Source: Azospirillum sp. TSH100
GTDB lineage: Bacteria; Pseudomonadota; Alphaproteobacteria; Azospirillales; Azospirillaceae
Reading direction: 5' to 3'
DNA length: 64,000 nucleotides
Assembly (NCBI RefSeq): GCF_004923295.1
Contig: NZ_CP039638.1
Location: 1-64,000, forward strand
The position numbers and the translations under genes are program-made. Below are positions 1-7,826 of the stretch, in pieces. The notes below the pieces were generated by a model that did not search any database, was not told the origin of the DNA, and was given only the letters and a program-made list of their open reading frames with translations. The stretch's first letter is position 1, and every line of letters begins with the position of its first letter.

Positions 1-403
1 TATGGGTAAAGATCAGGTCAGCCACGCGAATGCATGCCTGACCCAACCGGATCACCCCTATCGCCAATTCCTGTGGTGCAACATTGCAGGAAAGCACTCC
101 CTTTGAATGCTCAATGCCGTGCGTCTCTAGAATATCCAACGTTAAGCGTCTGCGCCGGGCTGAACGCAGGGGCCGAATATCCATCTGATCGAGCCAGAGG
201 AACGTGTTACCGAAGTCGGTTAAAGTCATAGGCATTATTTTCGACAGCAGGCTCGGCCGATCCGCGATGAAAACGTCCACCGATGAGCCATCTGGATAGC
301 GGAATGCCGTCGAAATCCGGACATGCCCTTTTGGAAGCATGTCGATTTCCTCGACAAGCGGGCAGGATTTGAAGCGGTCCTTTACTTCGGTCAATTCCAT
401 CAT
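1..403 (-). CDS. DUF1828-like protein, 3' end cut off by the window
   Basis: The reading frame is open from an ATG at 403 to the window edge, giving 134 codons without a stop. The protein begins MMELTEVKDRF and contains an LTDFGNTFLWL segment followed by a basic RSARRR stretch. This pattern (a hydrophilic beta-rich start, then L-T-D-x-G-x-T-x-x-x-L) resembles DUF1828 proteins, whose biochemical role is unknown. An AGGAGG-type ribosome site lies about 9 bases before the ATG and supports this start. The gene begins 14 bases after the stop of the next upstream gene, so the two are very probably co-transcribed. The family assignment is by pattern only. Confidence 0.6.
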   Translation of the reverse strand, partial: MMELTEVKDRFKSCPLVEEIDMLPKGHVRISTAFRYPDGSSVDVFIADRPSLLSKIMPMTLTDFGNTFLWLDQMDIRPLRSARRRRLTLDILETHGIEHSKGVLSCNVAPQELAIGVIRLGQACIRVADLIFTH

Positions 404-417
404 ATTCCCGACCCTCC

Positions 418-861
418 TCACATTCCAGCCAAGTCGGGTGGCAGGATCAACGAGCCATCATGGACTATGTGGGCCATCTGGCAAAAGGCGTCAAACACCT
501 CTTTGAGAGATCGACCATTAAGGTCACTGCGATCCACTACCTGATGCTTCAGGTTCTGGCGTGGGCAATCCGGGTAATGCAAAGAGTGTTTATGGCTTCT
601 GCCTGCCGGTTTGTGGGGGCGGCTATCGACCTCCAACCTGCAAATCGGGCCGATGCCAGGAATTTTCACGTTTAATGTCTTGGCCCCCGTTTCGGCGACC
701 AACTGCACGTTCAGGCGTGCTTCTACGCCATCGGCATTGATAATAGGAATGTCCCGCGCTTCCCAAGCAACGGAATTATCGCTGCGTCGCTCCAAACGGA
801 TGTCTCCAACGATCCGCTTTCCACGCATGTCTCGAAGACGCTCGAATTCGCTGCGATCCAT
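418..861 (-). CDS. hypothetical protein, possible DUF6978-like partner of the DUF1828 gene
   Basis: This gene encodes 147 residues beginning MDRSEFERLRDMRGKRIV. The first half looks beta-rich (DIRLERRSDNSVAW). The middle has a histidine- and cysteine-containing stretch (HKHSLHYPDCPR) and the end is acidic and helical. No signal peptide or membrane segment is visible. It lies 14 bases upstream of the DUF1828-like gene on the same strand, as a two-gene unit. I recall such small proteins paired with DUF1828 under the name DUF6978, but that label is tentative and no function is known. There is no strong ribosome site before the ATG, so the start is uncertain. Base composition is less GC-rich than in neighbouring genes, which would fit horizontal acquisition beside the tRNA array. 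Confidence 0.55.
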   Translation of the reverse strand: MDRSEFERLRDMRGKRIVGDIRLERRSDNSVAWEARDIPIINADGVEARLNVQLVAETGAKTLNVKIPGIGPICRLEVDSRPHKPAGRSHKHSLHYPDCPRQNLKHQVVDRSDLNGRSLKEVFDAFCQMAHIVHDGSLILPPDLAGM

Positions 862-1000
862 AGGAAGCCTGTTTCGGCAGACCCGTTCAGAAGCGGAGCA
901 TGCCGAAAGGGGTACATCAAAAATGATGTTAGAGCGACCGCTTTGTCGCGGTATTAGCGTAATGATCTTTAAGAGACGGCTAAAATTTTACGGAAGAACG

Positions 1001-1076
<76 letters not shown>

Positions 1077-1121
1077 GTTGTAACCTCGACGCGCGCTCAA
1101 AAAACGCATCCAGCGCGTGGA

Positions 1122-1197
1122 TGGCGTCCCCTAGGGGATTCGAACCCCTGTTACCGCCGTGAGAGGGCGGTGTCCTAGGCCTCTAGACGAAGGGGAC
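1122..1197 (-). tRNA. tRNA-Glu (anticodon CTC)
   Basis: The cloverleaf has acceptor GTCCCCT pairing with AGGGGAC, anticodon loop CTCTCAC, a standard T loop TTCGAAT and an encoded CCA end. It is nearly identical to the neighbouring copies apart from the acceptor stem base pair and the anticodon. Confidence 0.95.
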
Positions 1198-1264
1198 GTC
1201 TGGTCCCGATGATTGTCGCGGCGGTGGAGGCTGCCACCGGCCGCGCGACCCAACCCGGAAAGGT

Positions 1265-1340
1265 TGGCGTCCCCAAGGGGAGTCGAACCCCTGTTACCGC
1301 CGTGAGAGGGCGGTGTCCTAGGCCTCTAGACGATGGGGAC
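1265..1340 (-). tRNA. tRNA-Glu (anticodon CTC), second CTC copy
   Basis: The cloverleaf has acceptor GTCCCCA, anticodon loop CTCTCAC and an encoded CCA end. It is the first tRNA in the transcript direction of the three-gene array. It differs from the copy at 1122-1197 mainly in the acceptor stem and T stem, so the two CTC genes look like a duplication. Confidence 0.95.
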
Positions 1341-1395
1341 GTCATCGGCGTGGGCGGCTTTCTAACCAAGCCGGCCCCGCCGATCAAGCCTTTTC

Positions 1396-2421
1396 TTACA
1401 GACCGCGCAAAATACCCAGCAGCCCGTCCACCGCCGCCGCCGGCGTGTCGAAGGCCGTCACGAACCGCGCCGTGCCGTCATCCCAGCGGTAGAAGCCGTA
1501 ACCGGCCGCTTCCAGCGCCTCGGCATACGCGGCGGGCAGGCGGACGAACAACTCGTTGGCCTCCACCGGGTGGGCCAGCTCGACGCCGGGCAGGGCCGTC
1601 AGGCCGGCGGCCAGCCGGTCGGCCATGGCGTTGGCATGGGCGGCAAGGCGCAGCCACAGCCCGTCCTCCAGCCAGGCGTCGAGCTGCGCCGACAGGAAGC
1701 GCGTCTTCGACACCAGATGGCCGCCGCGCTTGCGGCCGAAGCCGAAATCCTCGGCCATCGCCGGGTTGAAGAACACCACCGCCTCGGCGGCGAGGCAGCC
1801 GCCCTTGGTGCCGCCCAGCGTCAGCACGTCGACCCCGGCGCGCCACGTCACGTCGGCCGGCTTGCAGCCCAACCGGGCGATGGCGTTGGCGAAGCGGGCT
1901 CCGTCCATATGCACGGCCATGCCGTTGGCATGGGCGACCTCGACCAGCGCCTCGACCTCCGCCGGGGTATAGACGGTGCCGGCCTCGGTCGCCTGGGTCA
2001 GGCTGAGGGCGGCGGGCTGGACGCGGTGGACGACGCCGACGCCGGCCTTCGCGATGTGGTGCTGCACCGTGTCGGGCGTCAGCTTGCCATGCGCGCCGGC
2101 CAGCGGGACCAGCTTGGCGCCGCCGGTGAAGAATTCCGGCGCGCCGCATTCGTCGATGGTGATGTGCGCCTCGTCATGGCACAGCACGGCGCCATAGGGC
2201 GGCACCAGCGCCGACAGCGCCAGCGAATTGGCGGCCGTGCCGGTGGCGACGGGGAAGACGGCGACCTCGGTCTCGAAGATCGCGCACAGCCGCTCGGTCA
2301 CCCGCGCGGTCCAGGGATCGTTGCCATAGGGCGACGCGGTGCCGGAGGACGCGGCGGCCAGCGCCGTCATCACCTGCGGGGCGGCTCCGGCGACGTTGTC
2401 GCTGCGGAAATCATGCATCAT
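1396..2421 (-). CDS. ltaE: low-specificity L-threonine aldolase family enzyme
   Basis: The 341-residue protein is a PLP-dependent, fold-type I enzyme that cleaves L-threonine (and allo-threonine) to glycine and acetaldehyde. The sequence opens FRSDNVAGAAPQVMTAL, the usual start of the family. It has the HxxEAHI-like segment LCHDEAHITIDE, VHMDGARFANA, and the cofactor-binding lysine in LTLGGTKGGCL. Length matches the family. It starts 25 bases after the stop of the small membrane protein gene upstream on the same strand, so they may share a transcript. A GTC-rich shadow frame on the opposite strand has no support. The substrate range (threonine, phenylserine or similar) cannot be read from sequence. 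Confidence 0.9.
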   Translation of the reverse strand: MMHDFRSDNVAGAAPQVMTALAAASSGTASPYGNDPWTARVTERLCAIFETEVAVFPVATGTAANSLALSALVPPYGAVLCHDEAHITIDECGAPEFFTGGAKLVPLAGAHGKLTPDTVQHHIAKAGVGVVHRVQPAALSLTQATEAGTVYTPAEVEALVEVAHANGMAVHMDGARFANAIARLGCKPADVTWRAGVDVLTLGGTKGGCLAAEAVVFFNPAMAEDFGFGRKRGGHLVSKTRFLSAQLDAWLEDGLWLRLAAHANAMADRLAAGLTALPGVELAHPVEANELFVRLPAAYAEALEAAGYGFYRWDDGTARFVTAFDTPAAAVDGLLGILRGL

Positions 2422-2446
2422 CTGTGTCCGGATGGGGGAAGGACGG

Positions 2447-2764
2447 TCACTTGCCGGCGGTCACCGTCGCGGTGACGGCGCCGTTGCGCGGGTCGATCAG
2501 ATAGAGGCGGTCCGGCCCCTGCGGCACGGTCACCTTGAACAGGACGCGGTTGCCGACCGCCAGCATCTCGCCGATGCGGGCGCCGGCCGGAACGTCCAGC
2601 GTCACCTCGGCCGGGCGCTCCGCCGGGACCGGCGCCGGAGCGGTGGCGGTCAGGGAGGCGCGGGTGGGATCCGACATCCGCTTGTACAGCTCCACCCCCA
2701 GAAAGGTGAAGCCGGCGACGATCAGAACGCCCATGATGACGACGAGTGCCTTGAGGATCTGCAC
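2447..2764 (-). CDS. small membrane-anchored protein, DUF6476-like
   Basis: From a GTG at 2764 the gene encodes 105 residues: one N-terminal membrane helix (ILKALVVIMGVLIVAGFTFLG), a short linker, then a small beta-rich domain ending in LYLIDPRNGAVTATVTAGK. I chose GTG 2764 because the divergent rluD starts at 2817 and a GGGAG sequence lies upstream; a downstream ATG at MGVLIVAG would cut the membrane helix. In other alphaproteobacteria a DUF6476 protein of this shape sits next to rluD and rpoH, which matches the order here. Function is unknown; the C-terminal domain resembles the periplasmic side of a membrane-tethered sensor or structural protein. Confidence 0.65.
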   Translation of the reverse strand: MQILKALVVIMGVLIVAGFTFLGVELYKRMSDPTRASLTATAPAPVPAERPAEVTLDVPAGARIGEMLAVGNRVLFKVTVPQGPDRLYLIDPRNGAVTATVTAGK

Positions 2765-2816
2765 GGTTTGGGGTCCACTCCCGGACGATTGAAACAGGAC
2801 GCGATGCGCGAAGCCG

Positions 2817-3890
2817 ATGCCAGCCGATATGCCCGATGACCAGTTGCCGGACGATCTGCCCGACGATTTCCTCGACGCGGACGACGACGCCGGTTCGCCG
2901 GCCGGCACCCCTGCCCAACTGCTCGCCTACACCATTCCCGACGAGGCGGCGGGGCAGCGGCTGGACAAGGCGTTGGCGGCGGGCCTGCCGGACCTGTCGC
3001 GGTCGCGCGTGCAGGCCCTGCTCGACCAGGGCTGCGTGCGCGGCGACGGCCGGACGATAACGGACCCGTCCCTGAGGGTCAAACCCGGCCAGACCTTCGA
3101 GGTCCAGGTTCCGGGGGCGGAGGCCGCCGAGCCGGTGGCGCAGGACATCCCGCTGGAGGTGGTCTACGAGGATGCCGACGTGCTGGTGATCGACAAGCCG
3201 GCCGGGCTGGTGGTGCATCCCGCCGCCGGCAACCCGGACGGCACGCTGGTCAACGCCCTGCTCGCCCATTGCGGCGACAGCCTGTCCGGCATCGGCGGGG
3301 TGCGGCGGCCCGGCATCGTCCACCGGCTGGACAAGGACACCAGCGGCCTGATGGTGGTCGCCAAGAACGACCGCGCCCACCATGGCCTGTCGGACCAGTT
3401 CGCCGACCGCACGCTCAGCCGCACCTATCTGGCGCTGGTCTGGGGGGTGCCCAATCCGACGCAGGGCCGGATCGAGGGCAACATCGGCCGCAGCAGCGCC
3501 GACCGCAAGAAGATGGCCGTCGTCACCGGCGGCGGGAAGCCGGCCGCCACCAAATACCGGGTGGTGAAGAGCTTCGGCATGGCCGCCTCGCTGGTCGAAT
3601 GCGTGCTGGAGACCGGACGCACCCACCAGATCCGCGTCCACCTGACCCACGTCGGCCATCCGCTGGTCGGCGATCCGCTCTATGGCCGCGGGCGGTCGGG
3701 ACGGCCGGGCGGCAAATTCGCCTCGTTGCTGCCGGAACCGGCGCGGTCCAATCTTGTCGGGTTTCCGCGTCAGGCGCTGCATGCGGCGGCGCTGACCTTC
3801 CGCCACCCGGTTAGTGGCGAAATTGTGGCATTCCGCTCCTCAATTCCGGCGGATATTCATGAACTAATTGTCACCCTGGAGTCGGTTTAA
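2817..3890 (+). CDS. rluD: 23S rRNA pseudouridine synthase, RluD family
   Basis: The 357-residue protein converts uridines to pseudouridine in the helix 69 region of 23S rRNA if it is a true RluD. An acidic low-complexity N-terminus (PDDQLPDDLPDDF) precedes an S4 RNA-binding domain at about residues 45-105. The catalytic domain follows, with the signature HRLDKDTSGLMVV at about 159-171; Asp162 is the expected catalytic residue. GRTHQIRVHL near residue 265 is a second family motif. A later in-frame ATG at 2829 could also be the start because no clear ribosome site separates the two. rpoH follows about 160 bases downstream. Confidence 0.93.
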   Translation: MPADMPDDQLPDDLPDDFLDADDDAGSPAGTPAQLLAYTIPDEAAGQRLDKALAAGLPDLSRSRVQALLDQGCVRGDGRTITDPSLRVKPGQTFEVQVPGAEAAEPVAQDIPLEVVYEDADVLVIDKPAGLVVHPAAGNPDGTLVNALLAHCGDSLSGIGGVRRPGIVHRLDKDTSGLMVVAKNDRAHHGLSDQFADRTLSRTYLALVWGVPNPTQGRIEGNIGRSSADRKKMAVVTGGGKPAATKYRVVKSFGMAASLVECVLETGRTHQIRVHLTHVGHPLVGDPLYGRGRSGRPGGKFASLLPEPARSNLVGFPRQALHAAALTFRHPVSGEIVAFRSSIPADIHELIVTLESV

Positions 3891-4052
3891 AACGGTACAC
3901 CGGGAAATCTTTCTTGGTTAGACTCAGCGTCAATGGCGAGGTTCCTCCGCCCGCTCATTGCGAGGGGCCTATGGAACCCGCACCGAAGAACGGCAGCATC
4001 CGCGTGAATTCATTCATGCATGGGCGGGCCGTCAAAGAGAGGGTTTTGAGCC

Positions 4053-4943
4053 ATGGCGACGGGGTCCAACCTTCCGGCGATCGGGTCAGAGAGCAATCTG
4101 TCCCGCTATCTCCAGGAGATTCGCAAGTTCCCGATGCTGGAGCCGGAACGGGAATACATGCTGGCCAAGCGCTGGCAGCAGCATGAGGATTCCGGCGCCG
4201 CCCACCAGCTCGTCACCAGCCATCTGCGGCTGGTGGCCAAGATCGCCATGGGCTACCGCGGCTACGGCCTGCCTTTGTCGGAGCTGATCTCCGAAGGCAA
4301 TGTCGGCATGATGCAGGCGGTGAAGCGGTTCGACCCCGACCGCGGCTTCCGGCTGGCGACCTACGCCATGTGGTGGATCCGCGCGGCGATCCAGGAATAC
4401 ATCCTGCACAGCTGGTCGCTGGTGAAGATGGGCACCACCGCCGCCCAGAAGAAGCTGTTCTTCAACCTGCGCCGGCTGAAGGGCCAGATGCAGGCGATCG
4501 AGGAGGGCGACCTGTCGCCCGAACAGGTCCAGGCGATCGCCACCAAGCTGGACGTGCCGGAACAGGACGTCGTCAACATGAACCGGCGGCTGGCCAGCCC
4601 CGACCATTCGCTGAACGCGCCCTTGCGGGCGGAGAGCGAGGGCGAATGGCAGGATTTCCTGGTGGACGAGAGCGCCAGCCAGGAAATCACCCTGGCCGAC
4701 CGCGAGGAGCTGGGCAAGCGCCGCAAGCTGCTGGCGAACGCCATGACCGCGCTGAACGAGCGTGAACGCGACATCCTGACCGAACGCCGCCTGCGCGAGG
4801 CGCCGACGACGCTGGAGGATCTGTCGCAGAAATACGGTATCAGCCGCGAGCGCGTCCGCCAGATCGAGGTCCGCGCCTTCGAGAAGCTGCAAAAGGCGAT
4901 CAAGGCCGCCGCGGTCGAACAGAAGATGGAGACCGAGGCGTAA
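4053..4943 (+). CDS. rpoH: RNA polymerase heat-shock sigma factor sigma-32
   Basis: The 296-residue group 3 sigma factor directs transcription of heat-shock genes. The region 2 core (HLRLVAKIAMGYRGYGLPLSELISEGN) is present, with FDPDRGFRLATYAMWWI. The RpoH box QKKLFFNLR at residues 132-140 separates it from housekeeping sigma factors. The C-terminal region 4.2 helix-turn-helix is ISRERVRQIEVRAFEKL. An AGAGAGGG ribosome site precedes ATG 4053. About 160 non-coding bases separate it from rluD and would hold its promoter. No clear long RNA thermosensor is visible upstream. Confidence 0.96.
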   Translation: MATGSNLPAIGSESNLSRYLQEIRKFPMLEPEREYMLAKRWQQHEDSGAAHQLVTSHLRLVAKIAMGYRGYGLPLSELISEGNVGMMQAVKRFDPDRGFRLATYAMWWIRAAIQEYILHSWSLVKMGTTAAQKKLFFNLRRLKGQMQAIEEGDLSPEQVQAIATKLDVPEQDVVNMNRRLASPDHSLNAPLRAESEGEWQDFLVDESASQEITLADREELGKRRKLLANAMTALNERERDILTERRLREAPTTLEDLSQKYGISRERVRQIEVRAFEKLQKAIKAAAVEQKMETEA

Positions 4944-4980
4944 GGCGCGACCGCGCCGCAAACGGCCCGAGATTTTAAGA

Positions 4981-5502
4981 ATGCAGGACACCCAGGTTAC
5001 GCTCGCGGTCGCCGATCCGCGCGATCTGCCGGCCTTCAAGAAAGAGTTGCAGGACGCCTTCGCGGTGGCCGTCATCGAGGAGTTCGGTTCCCTTCCCGAC
5101 GGCCCCATCCCCTCCGACAGCGATCTCGACGAGTCCATCGCCGCACCGGGCGCCGTGGTTCTTCACATCCTGTGCGATGGCCGCAAGGTCGGTGGCGCTG
5201 TCGTCGTGATCGATGACGACACCCACCGCAATTCCCTGAGTCTCTTCTTCATTTCATCGCGGGAGCATGGCCGGGGCCTGGGGTTCAGGGCCTGGACGGC
5301 GATCGAACGCATGTACCCCCAGACGCGGGTCTGGGAGACCCACACGCCTTATTTCGAGAAGCGGAATATCCACTTGTACGTGAACAAGTGCGGCTTCAAG
5401 ATCGTCGAATTCTTCAGCGACCGCCACCCGGACCCGCAGTTCCCCGGCCCGTCCGGCCTTCCCGACGATGACGCGATGTTCCGCTTCGAGAAGGTCATGT
5501 GA
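4981..5502 (+). CDS. GNAT-family N-acetyltransferase
   Basis: The protein has 173 residues. The central strand LSLFFISSREHGRGLGFRAW carries the acetyl-CoA pyrophosphate loop (R-x-x-G-x-G-like) followed by a helix, and the C-terminal FEKRNIHLYVNKCGFKIVEFF is the usual last beta-alpha-beta unit of GNAT enzymes. The substrate is not predictable. It begins 37 bases after rpoH on the same strand and may be read through from it. The ribosome site is weak. The 3' end abuts the convergent LysE-type gene, with 6 bases between the stops. Confidence 0.75.
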   Translation: MQDTQVTLAVADPRDLPAFKKELQDAFAVAVIEEFGSLPDGPIPSDSDLDESIAAPGAVVLHILCDGRKVGGAVVVIDDDTHRNSLSLFFISSREHGRGLGFRAWTAIERMYPQTRVWETHTPYFEKRNIHLYVNKCGFKIVEFFSDRHPDPQFPGPSGLPDDDAMFRFEKVM

Positions 5503-5508
5503 CGCGCG

Positions 5509-6135
5509 CTACAGCTTTTCCGCGATCAGCCGCAGGCCGAAGGCCGCCAGCACCGTGCCGATGGCGCGCCCGATCCACTGGCCGAACCGCTCGAACGCCG
5601 CGCGGGCGGGACGCGACGACAGCAGGAAGATCACCGCCCCGTACCAGACGATCTCCACCGCGAAGCCTCCGGCAAGGATCATCAGCTTGGCCCACAGCGC
5701 CGTCTCCGGCGGGATGGCGACGGCGTAGAGGCCGATGAAGAAGGTGATGCCCTTCGGGTTGGCCAGATTGACGACCGCCCCCATCCGCATGCCGCGCAGG
5801 GCGCCGACCGGCGCGGCGGCGGCGCCCTGCGCGGCCGCGACGGGCTGCGCCGAGAACCAGGACATCACGCCGAGATAGACCAGATAGCAGCCGCCCGCGA
5901 TCTGGACGAGGCTGGCGAACCAGCCGATCTGCGCCAGCATGAGGGCCAGCCCGGTCATGGTCAGGACCGCATAGACGAAGGAGGCGACCGCGAATCCCAA
6001 GGTGGCGCCCAAGGCCGCGGGACGCGCGCCCGAAATGGCGAGGCGGGAGACCAGGGCGAAATTCGGACCGGGGCTCACGACGACGGCCGTGTAGAGCCCG
6101 AGAGCGGTCGCAATGACCAGAAGCTCTTGAGACAT
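5509..6135 (-). CDS. LysE/RhtB family amino-acid exporter
   Basis: The 208-residue membrane protein has about six hydrophobic segments. It begins LVIATALGLYTAVVVSPGPN; the V-S-P-G-P-N motif after the first helix is the hallmark of LysE/RhtB translocators, which export amino acids or related solutes using the proton gradient. NLANPKGITFFIGLY in the fourth segment is also typical. A GGGAAAC ribosome site lies just before ATG 6135. The transported compound cannot be told. It is the last gene of a minus-strand series of amino-acid-related genes. Confidence 0.88.
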   Translation of the reverse strand: MSQELLVIATALGLYTAVVVSPGPNFALVSRLAISGARPAALGATLGFAVASFVYAVLTMTGLALMLAQIGWFASLVQIAGGCYLVYLGVMSWFSAQPVAAAQGAAAAPVGALRGMRMGAVVNLANPKGITFFIGLYAVAIPPETALWAKLMILAGGFAVEIVWYGAVIFLLSSRPARAAFERFGQWIGRAIGTVLAAFGLRLIAEKL

Positions 6136-6199
6136 GGCTGTTTCCCAAAAGAACGGGCGTTTTGGAAAGACGACGGAAAGAGCCTGCGGATCGGACGTC

Positions 6200-6544
6200 T
6201 CACGCCTTGACGTAGACCCAGGCCTCCGCCCCGGATTTCAGACGGACCATGACCCGCTTGTAATCCGCGACCTCGTAGGAATCGGCGGCGGCCAGCTCTT
6301 CCGGGGTAATCTCGAACAGGGTGCCGGCGACCTCGTCAGCCGGATCGCCGCTTTCGCCGACCACGGGGTGGAAGCGCTTGCCGCTGGTGCGGATCACCTC
6401 GGGGTCGGTGATCTCCAGCATGTCGCAGCGGTATCCCGGCAGGGCGTCCGCCCGCCCGGCGAGGCGCCGGCCGAACGACGCCAGCTGCACGTTCTCCTGC
6501 TGCAAGGTGCCGTAGGAGAACAGAAGAACCGCATCCTCAGCCAT
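6200..6544 (-). CDS. gamma-glutamylcyclotransferase (AIG2-like) family protein
   Basis: The protein has 114 residues starting MAEDAVLLFSYGTLQQENVQ. The SYGTL motif near the N-terminus binds the gamma-glutamyl moiety in this fold, and an acidic residue in the TLFEITPEELAAAD stretch is in the range of the catalytic glutamate. These enzymes release 5-oxoproline from gamma-glutamyl compounds, though many small bacterial members are uncharacterised. The start at 6544 is fixed by GGGGAGGGGGAACG directly before it and overlaps the upstream VOC gene by 8 bases, so translation is coupled. Confidence 0.82.
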   Translation of the reverse strand: MAEDAVLLFSYGTLQQENVQLASFGRRLAGRADALPGYRCDMLEITDPEVIRTSGKRFHPVVGESGDPADEVAGTLFEITPEELAAADSYEVADYKRVMVRLKSGAEAWVYVKA

Positions 6545-6923
6545 CGTTCCCCCTCCCCGCCTCCGCACCGACCCGCAGCAGATTGCCGTCCGGATCGATG
6601 TGGGCGAACTCGCGCAGACCATAGGGCGTGTCGGCAACCGCCGTCAGCCGGCCGCCCACCGTCGCGGCCGTCCAGGCCGCATGCAAGGCGTCGGCGTCGC
6701 TGACATAGAGATAGCAGGCTACGGCCGAGCGTTCCGGATCGAGGTCGGGAACGAGCGCCAGATGCAGCCCGACCCCGCCCCAATCGAGGAACCCATAGAC
6801 CGGATCCGCAGCGGCCTCGTCATAGGCGGTCACCGTGAAACCGAGCCGCCGGTAATGAGCGAGCGCGGCACGGACGTCACGGACCGGCAGGATCGGCGCC
6901 ACCCGCTCGAAACGAATGGTCAT
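6537..6923 (-). CDS. VOC (glyoxalase/bleomycin-resistance fold) protein
   Basis: The 128-residue protein contains two beta-alpha-beta-beta-beta modules. It opens FERVAPILPVRDVRAALAHY, typical of vicinal-oxygen-chelate proteins, and has FAHIDPDGNLLRVG near the C-terminus, where the conserved D-P-D-G-N-x-L motif lies. Members are metal-dependent isomerases, dioxygenases or antibiotic-binding proteins. GAGGACGCG precedes the ATG. The gene lies 7 bases after the PhzF gene and overlaps the cyclotransferase gene, so the three form one unit. Confidence 0.88.
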   Translation of the reverse strand: MTIRFERVAPILPVRDVRAALAHYRRLGFTVTAYDEAAADPVYGFLDWGGVGLHLALVPDLDPERSAVACYLYVSDADALHAAWTAATVGGRLTAVADTPYGLREFAHIDPDGNLLRVGAEAGRGNDG

Positions 6924-6930
6924 CGCGTCC

Positions 6931-7749
6931 TCACACCCGGATGGAGCCTTCGAGATACAGCACCGCCTGCCCGCCGATCTTCACCCGGTCGCCGGCCAGC
7001 TCGCACAGCAGGTCGCCACCGCGGGCAGAGACCTGACGCGCCGTCAGCACCGTCTTGCCCAGCCGCTCCGCCCAGTAGGGCGTCAGCATGCAGTGGGTGG
7101 AGCCGGTGACCGGGTCCTCCGGAATGCCCTGGGCCGGGGCGAACAGGCGCGAGACGAAATCGACCCCGCCCTCTCTCAAATTATCGCCGGGCGCGGTGAC
7201 GCAGACGGCGAACAGGTCGAGCTTCGACAGCAGCGCCATGTCCGGAGTCAGCGCCCGCACCGCGTCGGCCGACTCGTAGACCACAAGATAGTCGCGCCCG
7301 CTCAGCACCGCGACCGGCGCCGGCCCACCCAGCGCCGCCAGCAGCTTGGGGTCGGGGTTCTCCGCCGGCTTGGCCGGGCGGCAGGGGAAGTCCAGCGTGT
7401 AGCGGTCGCCGTCGCGGGTCACGGTCAGCGTGCCGGCCTGCCGGGTGGCGAAGTCCATGTGCGCGCGGCCGGGCTCCAGAATCGTGGAGATGACGAAGGC
7501 GGTCGCCAGCGTGGCATGGCCGCACAGGTCGACCTCGACCGCCGGGGTGAACCAGCGCAGCTCGTATCCATCGACGCTGCGGATGAAGAAGGCGGTCTCC
7601 GCCAGATTGTTCTCTGCCGCGATGGCCTGGAGCTGCGCATCGGGCAGCCAGGATTCCAGCGGCACCACCGCCGCCGGGTTGCCGGCGAAGACGCGGTCGG
7701 TGAAGGCATCGACCTGATAGATGGGCAGGCGCGTGGCTTTCCCGGTCAT
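6931..7749 (-). CDS. PhzF family isomerase/epimerase
   Basis: The 272-residue protein begins YQVDAFTDRVFAGNPAAVV, followed by AENNLAETAFF, whose glutamate is the catalytic residue in characterised PhzF proteins. The second half repeats the fold with RLFAPAQGIPEDPVTGSTHC. PhzF itself isomerises a phenazine precursor, but no other phenazine genes occur here. The more likely role is an unassigned isomerase in amino-acid-related metabolism. AAGGAACG precedes ATG 7749. It heads the PhzF - VOC - cyclotransferase unit. Confidence 0.9.
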   Translation of the reverse strand: MTGKATRLPIYQVDAFTDRVFAGNPAAVVPLESWLPDAQLQAIAAENNLAETAFFIRSVDGYELRWFTPAVEVDLCGHATLATAFVISTILEPGRAHMDFATRQAGTLTVTRDGDRYTLDFPCRPAKPAENPDPKLLAALGGPAPVAVLSGRDYLVVYESADAVRALTPDMALLSKLDLFAVCVTAPGDNLREGGVDFVSRLFAPAQGIPEDPVTGSTHCMLTPYWAERLGKTVLTARQVSARGGDLLCELAGDRVKIGGQAVLYLEGSIRV

Positions 7750-7800
7750 GGAGAGCGTTCCTTACGGCTTGGGGGAATCTGATCGATGGACGCGTCGTTC

Positions 7801-7823
7801 CCCTCTCCCGCCCCGGGAGAGGG
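7801..7823. repeat. GC-rich palindrome (repeat family half-unit, copy 1)
   Basis: Perfect 10-base arms CCCTCTCCCG / CGGGAGAGGG flank a 3-base loop. It lies 3 bases past the stop of the dehydratase gene and about 50 bases before the PhzF start. It belongs to the palindrome family found throughout the window and could act as an mRNA 3'-end hairpin. Confidence 0.8.
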
Positions 7824-7826
7824 AGT